Shown in pieces: positions 55,998 to 64,000 of a stretch of 64,000 bases of DNA. Under the pieces are notes generated by a model. That model was given only the letters and a program-made list of their open reading frames with translations. It was not told where the DNA came from and made no database searches. How positions within the stretch are numbered: position 1 is the stretch's first letter; each line of letters starts with the position of its first letter. The stretch comes from DAOPXV01 sp964551445 (GTDB lineage: Bacteria > Muiribacteriota > UBA9980), in the NCBI GenBank assembly GCA_964551445.1, contig CAZKCG010000005.1, positions 1-64,000 on the forward strand, in the 5' to 3' direction. Position numbers and translations under genes: made by a program.

Positions 55998-56954
55998 ATG
56001 GTAGATGACAAGAAAAAATTAAGAGTTTTCTGCGGTTCGTCCAATCCCCTGCTTACGGAAGAGATATGCCGCCATCTCGGGGTCGAGAAAGGCGATATCC
56101 TCGTTTCGAATTTTTCGGACGGAGAGACGCATGTCAAGGTCAATGAAAGCGTGCGCGGAGCGCATATTTTCGTAATTCAGCCGACGACATCGCCCGTGAA
56201 CGAGTCGCTGATGAAACTTCTGATAATAATAGACGCTATGAAGAGGGCATCGGCTGCGAAGATCACAGCCGTAATTCCGTATTACGGCTACAGCCGCCAG
56301 GAAAAAAAGACGTCCGGAAGGGAGCCCGTCACGGCGAAACTCGTCGCGAATCTGCTCACGGTGGCCGGCGCGGACCGCGTAATGACGGTCGACCTGCATG
56401 CCTGGGCGATCCAGGGGTTCTTCGATATTCCCGTGGACCATCTGACGGCCCTTCCGATAATATGCGATTATCTCGAGAATAAGCGCTCGGCGGCCGGCGG
56501 GGAAATGGTCATCGTATCGCCTGACGCGGGCGGCGTGGGGCGCGCGAGGGCGTTCGCGAAAAGGCTCGACACTACGATCGCTATCGTCGATAAAAGGCGG
56601 CCGAAGCCGAACGTGGCCGAATCGATGAACCTGATAGGCGACGTGCGCGGAAAGATAGCGGTCCTGGTCGACGATATAATCGATACGGCCGGCACGATAA
56701 CTTCGGCGTCAAAAATGCTTTCGGACCACGGCGCGCGTGAGATATACGTGGTGGCCACGCACGCGATACTGTCGGGGCCGGCTTATTCAAGGCTCGCGGC
56801 GTCGCCGATCCGGGAAACAATCGTCACCAACACCATCGCGCGTAATGATAAGGACAGGCCCGAGAATCTGACGGTGCTTTCAATGGCTCCGCTTATATCC
56901 GAGGCGATATACAGGATCTACAATGAAATACCGGTTTCAAGCCTTTTTGAATAG
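55998..56954 (+). CDS. prs: ribose-phosphate pyrophosphokinase (PRPP synthase)
   Basis: A 318-residue enzyme making PRPP from ribose-5-phosphate and ATP. Family motifs: FCGSSNPLLTEEICRHLG, SDGETHVKVNESVRG, YYGYSRQEKK, VIVSPDAGGVGRARAFAK, and the PRPP loop VLVDDIIDTAGTI. In the segment usually written DLHAGQIQGFF it has DLHAWAIQGFF, two substitutions next to the substrate-binding His. The order glmU-prs is as in Firmicutes. Its 3' end overlaps the next gene by 32 bp. Confidence 0.94.
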   Translation: MVDDKKKLRVFCGSSNPLLTEEICRHLGVEKGDILVSNFSDGETHVKVNESVRGAHIFVIQPTTSPVNESLMKLLIIIDAMKRASAAKITAVIPYYGYSRQEKKTSGREPVTAKLVANLLTVAGADRVMTVDLHAWAIQGFFDIPVDHLTALPIICDYLENKRSAAGGEMVIVSPDAGGVGRARAFAKRLDTTIAIVDKRRPKPNVAESMNLIGDVRGKIAVLVDDIIDTAGTITSASKMLSDHGAREIYVVATHAILSGPAYSRLAASPIRETIVTNTIARNDKDRPENLTVLSMAPLISEAIYRIYNEIPVSSLFE

Positions 56955-59694
56955 TCCGATAAAACATCTGATAAAAAAAATGACGGCGGCCATGATCTTA
57001 ACGCTCATGACGGCCGTCATTTTGGCGCTTCCCGGAGCCGGGGACGCATACGGGGCCAGGCGCGACCGCGACGCGGCGGCGAAGGCCGGCCGGGATCAGG
57101 CCATGGAAGACGCTATGGCGGCTAACGCTCTGGGCATAAAACTCTTTGACGGCGGAAATTATCTTTCGGCCGCTGAAAAGTTCGAGGAGGCGCTGGCGGC
57201 ATCTCCTGATTATACGGAGGCTGCTTTTAATCTCGGATTGTGCGGCTTTATGAGCGGCGATCATGCCGCGGCGGTGAGCCGTCTTCACGAGGTTTTAAAA
57301 AAAGACCCCGAGTTTCCGGAGGCAATCTCCTATCTCGGCCAGGCATACACGAATCTGATCACGGCCTTCGAACAGAAGGGCGATTACGCTTCGGCCATCC
57401 GATACGCCGGTGAGTACTCTAAACAGTATTTTACGGACGGCGTGAAGAAAAAAGAGCTCGAGGCGCTTGTGGACGAACTTAAAACGAAGGAAGCCGGGAC
57501 TTTGCCGGTTTCGCCGAAGGAAGCCGGAGACGGGAAAACGGTTCCCGGCGCGCCGGCCGCAAGAGACGGCGGCGTCGTTGAAAAACTCGCGGCGATATTA
57601 TCTAAAAATCCGTCAAACCGGGCGGCTTCGGCCGAGCTGAGAAGATCGATAGCGGCGCGCAGGTCTTCGGGCGGATTATCCCGGACCGGGTTCGAGGCGC
57701 TTGAAAAGGTTTTGAATTCGGCCGTCGAGGAGGATATGCATAACCTTGCCGCGCACGGCGCTCTTGGAGAGCTTTATCTTATTCAGGGAAACCATGAAAG
57801 AGCTGAATATCATTATCAGATGGTCCTGATCGCGGATCCGGCGGATATGGCGGCGAGAAACGGAATGGCGGCGTCTAAGAAAAAAAAGAGCGACGCGGCG
57901 AAGATATCCGAACTCGCGTATCCCGAAATTCGCGACGCGATGGGGACGGCGGAGGTTGAACAGGTAAAAGATGCGCCGGAAGGTGCGCAGGAACCGCTCC
58001 GCGGTTCGGCTACGGAAGAGATCGAGACGGCGGACACCGTTGATGACGAGAACCGGGTTCTTTCGACGACGATCGCCGAGAACACGCCGCATGAGATCTC
58101 CGGACTTAAGGAAAAGATCGAAAAAAGCGCGGCCGACATCGAGGATCTTATAAAGACCGCGTGCTACTATATAGCGAAAAAAGATTATAAGACGGCCGAA
58201 AAGATAATAAACGTAGCTTTCACCGTCGATCCTTCGGACCATGAGACCAATTATCTGATGGCGTTCGTGAAGCTGAGGCTTAAAAAGAGGGACGAGGCGC
58301 TTCCGTATCTTTTCAGCCTTAATCCCGACACGCTTAACGACGCGAGGCTTCTGCATGACGCCGGCGTTTTATACATGCGCCTGAAAAAACCGGAATACGC
58401 CGTTAAATTCTTTGAAAAAGGCATCGAAGCGGACGCGAATTACATCGAAAATCATCTTTCGCTCGCGATCCATTATTCGAGGATAAACGATTTCGAATCG
58501 GCCCGGAAATACTTCGATCCGCTCGCGGAGACGGCTCCGAAAAACATGCGCGTACTCTATTTTACGGCACTGGCGGCTAAAAGGGAAGGACGCTTCGAAC
58601 AATTCACCCGGCTGGCTAAAAAGATGCAGGAGATGTCGCCTAACGACGCTTATTCAAAAAAAATACGCCGGCAGATGGGAATGGCCCCCAGCGAACAGCT
58701 TTTGAATTTTGAAAGCGATTCGTCGCTTGTTGAAACCGCTAAAAATTATCTTAGAATGGGCGACCAGGCAAGGGCGGCGGTGAAACTGCGCGAAGCTTTG
58801 CGCGTGAATCCGGCGTCTTATGCGGCGAATGAACTGATGGCGGCGATCGCTCTCAAGGAAGGGGCGGCGATAGCCCGCATCATCCACCTTTTGAAAATGT
58901 ACGAGGCGCGTCCGTCGCTCTATCTCTGTCTCGATCTGGGAAGGGCTTTTTTCGGCGCGGGCCTTAAGGAACTCGGGCGTGAATATTTCATAAAATACAT
59001 CAACCGTTCTCCTTCCGATACTCAGGCCAAGCTTGAATTCGCCGAGTTTTTAAAGAAAAGCGGCGCCGTGGTTTCGGCGAAGACCTTATGTGAGGCGGTC
59101 ATGCAGCGGTCCGGTCCGGGGCGGGAAACAGCCCAGGCCGAAACTCTTTTGAATTCGATGGCGGACCTGCCGGGCGACACTTCAGAGGCTGAATTTAAAA
59201 CCCTTTCCGAAGCGGGCGCGGCGAATTTCATGGAACTTGCCAGGGCGCTCACCGGCGCGGAAATGTTTAAGATGGTCGAACACATAGCCATCCAATATTC
59301 GGCGACGCCGGACGATATTCCGGTCGAATTTCTGGATCTATACGCGTCATCGCTTTTCAGGATGAAAAAATACGTCAGGGCGGTGGACGCCTACAAGAAA
59401 ATAGCGCTGCGCGAGCGGAATAATTATTATCCGTATGCCCAGATCGGCCTTATATACATGAAAAAAAATAATTACAGGGCGGCCGAACAATATTTCAGGC
59501 AGAGCCTCATATATAAGCCGGACGAGGCTGAAGTGCTCATGAATCTCGGCGACGCGTGTTTTTTTCAGAAAAATTTCGAGGACGCCGAGGTGGCATACGC
59601 GGAAGGGCACGGCGTTGCGCGTAATTCTCTTATCGCCGAAGAACTCAAACTTAAATGGGAACGCGTTAAACAGATCTTAAAAAACAAAAGATAG
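56923..59694 (+). CDS. very large secreted TPR protein
   Basis: A 923-residue protein starting inside the prs 3' end (AGGATCTACA before the ATG). It has a signal sequence at about residues 20-45 (MTAAMILTLMTAVILALPGA). Many TPR units follow in three blocks: about 65-150 (ALGIKLFDGGNYLSAAEKFE), 275-320 and 405-590 (AEYHYQMVLIADPADMAARN), and 620-910 (PYAQIGLIYMKKNNYRAAEQ), with acidic linkers. It separates prs from pth, which are close neighbours in most genomes. The role is unknown; probably protein-protein contacts outside the cytoplasm. An in-frame ATG at 56980 lacks a ribosome site. Confidence 0.75.
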   Translation: MKYRFQAFLNSPIKHLIKKMTAAMILTLMTAVILALPGAGDAYGARRDRDAAAKAGRDQAMEDAMAANALGIKLFDGGNYLSAAEKFEEALAASPDYTEAAFNLGLCGFMSGDHAAAVSRLHEVLKKDPEFPEAISYLGQAYTNLITAFEQKGDYASAIRYAGEYSKQYFTDGVKKKELEALVDELKTKEAGTLPVSPKEAGDGKTVPGAPAARDGGVVEKLAAILSKNPSNRAASAELRRSIAARRSSGGLSRTGFEALEKVLNSAVEEDMHNLAAHGALGELYLIQGNHERAEYHYQMVLIADPADMAARNGMAASKKKKSDAAKISELAYPEIRDAMGTAEVEQVKDAPEGAQEPLRGSATEEIETADTVDDENRVLSTTIAENTPHEISGLKEKIEKSAADIEDLIKTACYYIAKKDYKTAEKIINVAFTVDPSDHETNYLMAFVKLRLKKRDEALPYLFSLNPDTLNDARLLHDAGVLYMRLKKPEYAVKFFEKGIEADANYIENHLSLAIHYSRINDFESARKYFDPLAETAPKNMRVLYFTALAAKREGRFEQFTRLAKKMQEMSPNDAYSKKIRRQMGMAPSEQLLNFESDSSLVETAKNYLRMGDQARAAVKLREALRVNPASYAANELMAAIALKEGAAIARIIHLLKMYEARPSLYLCLDLGRAFFGAGLKELGREYFIKYINRSPSDTQAKLEFAEFLKKSGAVVSAKTLCEAVMQRSGPGRETAQAETLLNSMADLPGDTSEAEFKTLSEAGAANFMELARALTGAEMFKMVEHIAIQYSATPDDIPVEFLDLYASSLFRMKKYVRAVDAYKKIALRERNNYYPYAQIGLIYMKKNNYRAAEQYFRQSLIYKPDEAEVLMNLGDACFFQKNFEDAEVAYAEGHGVARNSLIAEELKLKWERVKQILKNKR

Positions 59695-59709
59695 ACGGAG
59701 TGAGGTTTT

Positions 59710-60375
59710 ATGCATATCGTATGCGGCCTGGGAAATCCGGGCAGAAAATACGCGAACACGCGTCATAACATCGGTTTTATGGTGGTCGATGAACTTGCGT
59801 CAAGGCTCGCCAAGGCTTCGCCCGAATCTTTTTCGAATAAGTTCAAGGGTGAATTTTTTACGGTAAAAAGGCCGGAGCATGAGATCTTGCTTTTAAAACC
59901 CCAGACGTATATGAACCTTTCCGGCGAATGTCTGCGCGACATAGCCGGGTTTTACAAGGTCGCGGCCGGCGGCGTCATAATCGTGTGCGACGACGTGAGT
60001 CTTCCTTTCGGCAAAATACGCGTCAGGGCGGCCGGAAGCGACGGAGGGCATAATGGTTTGAAATCGATATTCGGGCTTATGGGCATAAATTCCATAGCGC
60101 GCGTGCGCGTCGGAATAGGCGCCATGCAGGAACCGAAGGACGGCGGCGCGGTGCTTACCGGCCAGCCTGATTATTCAAAAATAGACCTTGCCGACTATGT
60201 TTTGATGAAGTTCTCGCAGGCCGAGTGCGCTCATCTTAAAAGCGTCGTGGAATTCGCGGCTTCCGCGGCAGTCGCCTTCGTTGAAAAAGGATTGAATTTC
60301 GCGATGAATAATTTCAACAACAAATTCGGATTCAGCCTTCCGCCGGTCCTGGAAACGGAAAAAAAGAACGGCTGA
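59710..60375 (+). CDS. pth: peptidyl-tRNA hydrolase
   Basis: A 221-residue enzyme recycling peptidyl-tRNAs. Motifs: VCGLGNPGRKYANTRHNIGF with catalytic His, LKPQTYMNLSG, VCDDVSLPFGKIRVRAAGSD, GGHNGLKSI. Normal length plus a short C-terminal extension. CGGAGTGAGG precedes the ATG. Fifteen bases after the TPR gene, so probably one transcript with it. Confidence 0.94.
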   Translation: MHIVCGLGNPGRKYANTRHNIGFMVVDELASRLAKASPESFSNKFKGEFFTVKRPEHEILLLKPQTYMNLSGECLRDIAGFYKVAAGGVIIVCDDVSLPFGKIRVRAAGSDGGHNGLKSIFGLMGINSIARVRVGIGAMQEPKDGGAVLTGQPDYSKIDLADYVLMKFSQAECAHLKSVVEFAASAAVAFVEKGLNFAMNNFNNKFGFSLPPVLETEKKNG

Positions 60376-60411
60376 CTAAATATTCTGAATTTAAAATATA
60401 TCTTTATTTTA

Positions 60412-60440
60412 TTGACAAATAATGAAAATTAATGTAAACT
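60412..60440 (+). promoter_or_regulatory. sigma-70 promoter of the FliA/WhiG-type sigma factor gene
   Basis: TTGACA, 17 nt, TAAACT. The leader is about 95 nt; a short open frame within it (60422-60616) has no support. Confidence 0.7.
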
Positions 60441-60540
60441 ATAATTTTAATGACGGCGATAAAGCCGTTGTTGTTTTATTTTTATTTTTGGTGTTCGTTA
60501 GTTTGCATCGAAAAGTAATTGATGTGAGGGGGATTCTACG

Positions 60541-61323
60541 TTGTGTGATGTTGACAAGGATTGTGAGATTTGGGAAAAATATAAAAAAAATCATGATCCT
60601 AAGATCAGGGACATGATCATTTTAAAATACGCTCCTTACGTGAAATATATCGCCAACAGGGTCGCTATGGGGCTGCCGCCTAACGTTGATGTCGAGGATC
60701 TTTATGGCTACGGCATATTCGGCCTGATGGACGCCATAGAAAAATTCGAGCCTCAGCGCAAGATACAGTTCAAAACATACGCTCAGACCCGCGTTCGCGG
60801 GGCCATACTGGACGAACTAAGGAAAATGGACTGGACGCCGCGTTCGGTCCGCCAGAAAGCCAGACAGCTCGAAAAAGCTTATATCCAGCTTGAAAACACA
60901 CTCGGAAGAGCCGCCAGCGACGAAGAGGTCGCGGGGTACATGAAGATATCCCTCGAGGAGCTTTATGAATGGTATAAGGATACCCGCGGGTCGTTCCTGC
61001 TTTCGCTCGACGACCTTCTCTATTCCGAAGACGACGGCGTGACGGTAGGCGACAGCGTGCCTGCCAGCGAGGCGGATAATCCCCAGATCCAGATCGAGCA
61101 GAAAGAACTCAAGCAGATGCTCGTTAAGGCCATAAACGGCCTCGCGGAAAGGGAAAAGCTCGTTCTGACGCTTTATTACTATGAAGAAATGACGCTCAAG
61201 GAGATCGGCGCCATTCTTAACGTTTCGGATTCAAGGGTATCGCAGCTTCATACAAAGGCGATACTCAAACTGCGCGCCAAACTTTCAGTTGTCAGAAAAG
61301 GTTCTAAAGCCGGCGAGGAATAA
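60541..61323 (+). CDS. FliA/WhiG-family RNA polymerase sigma factor (sigma-28 group)
   Basis: A 260-residue sigma factor with TTG start behind GAGGGGG. Region 2: IILKYAPYVKYIANRVAMGL, DVEDLYGYGIFGLMDAIEKF and FKTYAQTRVRGAILDELRKM; region 3: WTPRSVRQKARQLEKAYI; region 4: GLAEREKLVLTLYYYEEMTL and VSDSRVSQLHTKAILKLR. This is the flagellar/developmental group (FliA, WhiG, SigD). It is followed by FapA- and flagella-associated-looking genes, but no flagellar structural gene is visible in the window. Confidence 0.94.
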   Translation: MCDVDKDCEIWEKYKKNHDPKIRDMIILKYAPYVKYIANRVAMGLPPNVDVEDLYGYGIFGLMDAIEKFEPQRKIQFKTYAQTRVRGAILDELRKMDWTPRSVRQKARQLEKAYIQLENTLGRAASDEEVAGYMKISLEELYEWYKDTRGSFLLSLDDLLYSEDDGVTVGDSVPASEADNPQIQIEQKELKQMLVKAINGLAEREKLVLTLYYYEEMTLKEIGAILNVSDSRVSQLHTKAILKLRAKLSVVRKGSKAGEE

Positions 61324-61375
61324 GCTCTGCCGGGTTCTTTTATGACCATGCGGTAATTTATTATGGGGTTTTTTC

Positions 61376-63316
61376 ATGAGTGACGATTTCGTTATTTTTG
61401 AGGGCGAAACGCAGGAAAAGGCCGTTGATAACGGCTTAAAAACGCTGGGATATTCCATATCCCAGGTTGAGGTCAAACTTATCGAAAAAGGCTCGACCTC
61501 TTTTTTAGGGATCGTAACTAAACCATACAAAGTAGGGATAAGGCTTGCGCGAGAACAAGGCTCTGCCGCCGCTAAAACTCCCGATAAAAATTCCGGCGCA
61601 TCTTTGCAGCCCGGAACCTCATCCGGAACAATTGAAGAACAGCATGGAGCGCCGGCGGAAAGACCGGCGCTTGCGGTTTCAAGAACGAAGCCGGTTGACG
61701 GCACTTACAAGATCGTTTCCATTGACGACGGCCTTTTTATCGTCGTAACCGTTCCTGAAGGTCTCGGCAAACCCGTTAAATTTGAAAAAATAGCTGAAGA
61801 TCTCAGGCGCGCGGGACTTAAACAATTCGACACCGAGGCCGTCAAGAACTCATGCAAACCCCAGTCCGGGGGCACTCCCCTTAAAATATGCAATACCGCG
61901 GTAGTTCCGCAGTCTTTTAAACTTCAGCTTGACGCATCCGTCAAGGTGGTCGTGGATAAGTCTAAAATGTTCGCTTCCGTGATCGTCGAGCCTCCGTTCA
62001 ACGGCGGAGCCGATATCACGTTCGCTCAGATCGAATCGGTATTGAACGCGGCCAGCTTGAGGGCGCCCGTCATAAAAGAAGCTGTTGCGCGTATCGTTAG
62101 AGACAGGATATACGGCGAGCCGGTTATGGTAATCTCAGGATTGAAGCCTGTTTCAGGCGAAGACGGATATATAAAATGGTATTTCGAAACTCACGCTCAG
62201 AAGATCGAGATATTCATCGACGAGAGCGGAAACGTTGATTATCACAAAGTTTTAAAAATTAACACGATCAACGCGGGCGAACTTATCGGCGAAAAGATAA
62301 CGCCGAAGCCCGGTATGGACGGTTATAACGTCTTCAAGGAGCCGATACAGGCAAAACAGCCGCGCGAGATTAGTTTCGTCCCCGGAAAAAACACGGAGAT
62401 CACCGAGGACGGGATCTATATCAAGGCGACCATCAACGGCCAGCTCATAATCAAAAACAACAACGCTTGCGTAATGCCTATTTATGAGGTGAGAGGCGAC
62501 GTTGATTTCACGGTCGGAAACATCGATTTTAACGGTTCGGTCCTTATTCAGGGGACCATCCTCGACGGGTTTTCCGTCAAGGCCGAGGGAAATATCGAAG
62601 TTAAAAAAACGGTCAATTCGGCCGTGATCGAGGCTCGGGGCAACGTGATACTTCACGGCGGCTTCATCGGAAAGGAAAACGGGCTTATAAAGGCGGGCGG
62701 GAAGATAGGCGCGAAGTTTCTTCAGGGCGGGAATATAATCGCCGACGATGAAATAATAATCGAGAACGCTATAATGCATTCAAACGTCGTTTCGGGCAAA
62801 CAGATAATCGTTAAAGGGAAAAAGGCCAGCATCATCGGCGGCAGGATCTTCGCTTCAGAATTCGTAGAATCTCTTTCTATCGGGACGCCCGCGGGGACGA
62901 AAACCGTTATCGAGGTCGGCGTGGACATTTTGAAGGAACAGGAAATAGTCAGGCTGGATCAGGAAGTCAACCAGACCAATGAATATATAAAAAAAATATC
63001 GACATCCATAGTCACGCTCACGCAGATCAAGGCCAAAACGCCGGATCGGTTCTCCGGGGCGCAGGAAGAGATACTGAAAAGGACGCTTTCGACCAAGGAC
63101 AGCCTGCAGGCTAAGCTTATGGATCTCGAAGAACAGAAGAATCAGCATTTAAGCGATATAATGAACAGCCAGAAGGGAAAGGTCACGGCGCTTAATTCTT
63201 TTTATCCCGGTGTTATCGTTATTATCAGAAAATATTTCAAGTACGAGGTCAAGGACGCTATAAAATGTTCCGCTCTCGGGATAGAGAACGGAGATATCAG
63301 AATATTACCTGTTTAG
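61376..63316 (+). CDS. FapA (DUF342) protein with an N-terminal Jag-N-like domain
   Basis: A 646-residue protein. Residues 1-60 (FVIFEGETQEKAVDNGLKTL) resemble the Jag/KhpB N-terminal domain. Residues about 170-330 lead into the FapA region (ESGNVDYHKVLKINTINAGE, KITPKPGMDGYNVF), followed by the polymer-forming beta-helix (VRGDVDFTVGNIDFNGSVLI, GNVILHGGFIGKENGLIKAG) and a C-terminal coiled coil. FapA proteins occur beside motility and sigma-28 genes in Firmicutes and Vibrio and are linked to polar or signalling assemblies. It is 52 bp after the sigma-factor gene. Confidence 0.88.
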   Translation: MSDDFVIFEGETQEKAVDNGLKTLGYSISQVEVKLIEKGSTSFLGIVTKPYKVGIRLAREQGSAAAKTPDKNSGASLQPGTSSGTIEEQHGAPAERPALAVSRTKPVDGTYKIVSIDDGLFIVVTVPEGLGKPVKFEKIAEDLRRAGLKQFDTEAVKNSCKPQSGGTPLKICNTAVVPQSFKLQLDASVKVVVDKSKMFASVIVEPPFNGGADITFAQIESVLNAASLRAPVIKEAVARIVRDRIYGEPVMVISGLKPVSGEDGYIKWYFETHAQKIEIFIDESGNVDYHKVLKINTINAGELIGEKITPKPGMDGYNVFKEPIQAKQPREISFVPGKNTEITEDGIYIKATINGQLIIKNNNACVMPIYEVRGDVDFTVGNIDFNGSVLIQGTILDGFSVKAEGNIEVKKTVNSAVIEARGNVILHGGFIGKENGLIKAGGKIGAKFLQGGNIIADDEIIIENAIMHSNVVSGKQIIVKGKKASIIGGRIFASEFVESLSIGTPAGTKTVIEVGVDILKEQEIVRLDQEVNQTNEYIKKISTSIVTLTQIKAKTPDRFSGAQEEILKRTLSTKDSLQAKLMDLEEQKNQHLSDIMNSQKGKVTALNSFYPGVIVIIRKYFKYEVKDAIKCSALGIENGDIRILPV

Positions 63317-63332
63317 AAAGAGGTGTTTTACT

Positions 63333-63647
63333 ATGAGCATAAGACCTATGGATATGCAGGTGAACATTATGAAGGAAAGCGATAACGCGAAACTTGTCCA
63401 GAAGGACAAGATCCACGAGGAAGGCCGGACGCGCTACGCTCCGCAGCTTGAAAAGGAACAGGAGATACGCAACGAGAACGTGCAGGAACTCGAAAAAAGC
63501 GGTCTCAAAACCGTCGACGACGAACATAAGGGCGGCGGCCAGAAACAGCCCGGCGAGAACAGGGAAAGGGCGAAGGAAGAAACGAAGGCCGAAAAGGTCG
63601 AGGTCAAAGACCCTACACGCGGAACCGTTATAGACATTAAATCATGA
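63333..63647 (+). CDS. small charged protein downstream of FapA
   Basis: A 104-residue, very charged protein (MSIRPMDMQVNIMKESDNAK; then KEQEIRNENVQELEKSG and Lys/Glu-rich stretches), GAAAGAGGTG before the ATG. The opening MSIRPMDMQV is like short proteins found in the same spot after fapA/sigma-28 genes in clostridia. No enzymatic motif. Probably soluble and partly disordered. Confidence 0.65.
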   Translation: MSIRPMDMQVNIMKESDNAKLVQKDKIHEEGRTRYAPQLEKEQEIRNENVQELEKSGLKTVDDEHKGGGQKQPGENRERAKEETKAEKVEVKDPTRGTVIDIKS

Positions 63648-63674
63648 TTTTGAAAAAGGCGGGCGGAAAACAAA

Positions 63675-64000
63675 ATGAGAATATTCGGGATGAAGAATAT
63701 AGCTGTTATAGGCGTTTTTTTTACTTTCGTTTACTGCTGCGGAGTTTCACAGGCGCAAAGCCAGAAGACCCCGCCGGTGCGTGCCGGGAAAACACAGGCC
63801 GTCCCGGCCGTGAGTTCAAGGGCGCTTGAATTGAATCAGGCGGCTTTAAAACTGTCCGCAGCCCGACAATTCGATAAGGCGATCGAGAACCTCGAACAGG
63901 CTTGCGAGCTGGAGCCCGCTAATAAGACCATCAAAACGAATCTTGTCATGGTCATGAACGCCTGCGCGGTTAACGCCGCCAACCTTAAAAACTACCAGCT
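63675..64000 (+). CDS. secreted TPR protein, C-terminus off window
   Basis: The first 108 codons of a gene cut by the right edge. A signal peptide (MKNIAVIGVFFTFVYCCGVS, cleaved near SQAQ) is followed by a short Pro-rich linker and TPR helices (ALELNQAALKLSAARQFDKA, IENLEQACELEPANKTIKTN). The start at 63675 follows GGCGGGCGGAAAA. One of at least five secreted TPR proteins in the window. Confidence 0.75.
   Translation, partial: MRIFGMKNIAVIGVFFTFVYCCGVSQAQSQKTPPVRAGKTQAVPAVSSRALELNQAALKLSAARQFDKAIENLEQACELEPANKTIKTNLVMVMNACAVNAANLKNYQ

Overview
The window is chromosomal DNA of roughly balanced base composition from a free-living bacterium with two membranes. Signs of an outer envelope are lipoproteins with lipoboxes, type IV pilus/type II secretion-like pseudopilins, a TolB-like propeller and many secreted TPR proteins. 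The order spoVG - tRNA-Gln - glmU - prs - pth, followed by a FliA/WhiG-type sigma factor and a FapA-family protein, recalls Firmicutes. This mixture, with very large TPR, HEAT and coiled-coil proteins, suggests an under-cultured phylum (Wallbacteria- or Riflebacteria-like lineages come to mind). That placement is inference; there is no rRNA in the window.

Region 1 (1-19.9 kb) is an accessory island. It is bounded by two paralogous, same-orientation genes for secreted lipoproteins with bacterial Ig-like (Big_5) repeats: one cut by the left window edge (1-900, minus), one complete (18481-19560, minus). Both have a clear sigma-54 (-24/-12) promoter and, further upstream, three copies of a 16-bp motif spaced exactly 33 bp apart. 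Between them lies a dense set of small toxin-antitoxin-like genes: hicAB (three pairs plus solo, fused and chimeric HicB proteins), brnTA, MNT and HEPN-MNT, DUF2281/PemK remnants, Rpn-type PD-(D/E)XK nucleases, a four-helix-bundle remnant, a gutted HATPase/HExxH protein, a double-HTH regulator and a Schlafen AlbA_2 protein. Many are broken. They are separated by a mosaic repeat family: a structured element with terminal inverted repeats and compensatory stem changes, and a second module that in four copies ends exactly at a sigma-70 -10 box. Several toxin genes appear leaderless.

Region 2 (19.9-41.5 kb) is mostly on the minus strand and looks like ordinary chromosome: a secreted TPR protein, PHP phosphatase, PAS protein, a Pro-rich secreted protein, indolepyruvate:ferredoxin oxidoreductase (iorAB), guaA with a leader containing an intrinsic terminator, an M28 peptidase, msrB, a thioredoxin-domain YyaL-like protein, a TPR/EamA/DUF4416/QueG-like cluster, and a pseudopilin operon (32.5-41.5 kb).

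Region 3 (41.7-64 kb) is mostly on the plus strand: a HEAT-repeat protein coupled to an NtrC-type sigma-54 activator, then a group-2 sigma-70 factor with its own sigma-54 promoter, a TolB-like protein, a giant TPR membrane protein, a long coiled-coil protein with a receiver-like tail, the spoVG-glmU-prs-pth cluster, a FliA/WhiG-type sigma factor, a Jag-N/FapA protein and the start of another TPR protein. The two Ig-like lipoproteins and the group-2 sigma factor may form a sigma-54 regulon; linking them to the activator at 44.0 kb is a hypothesis.
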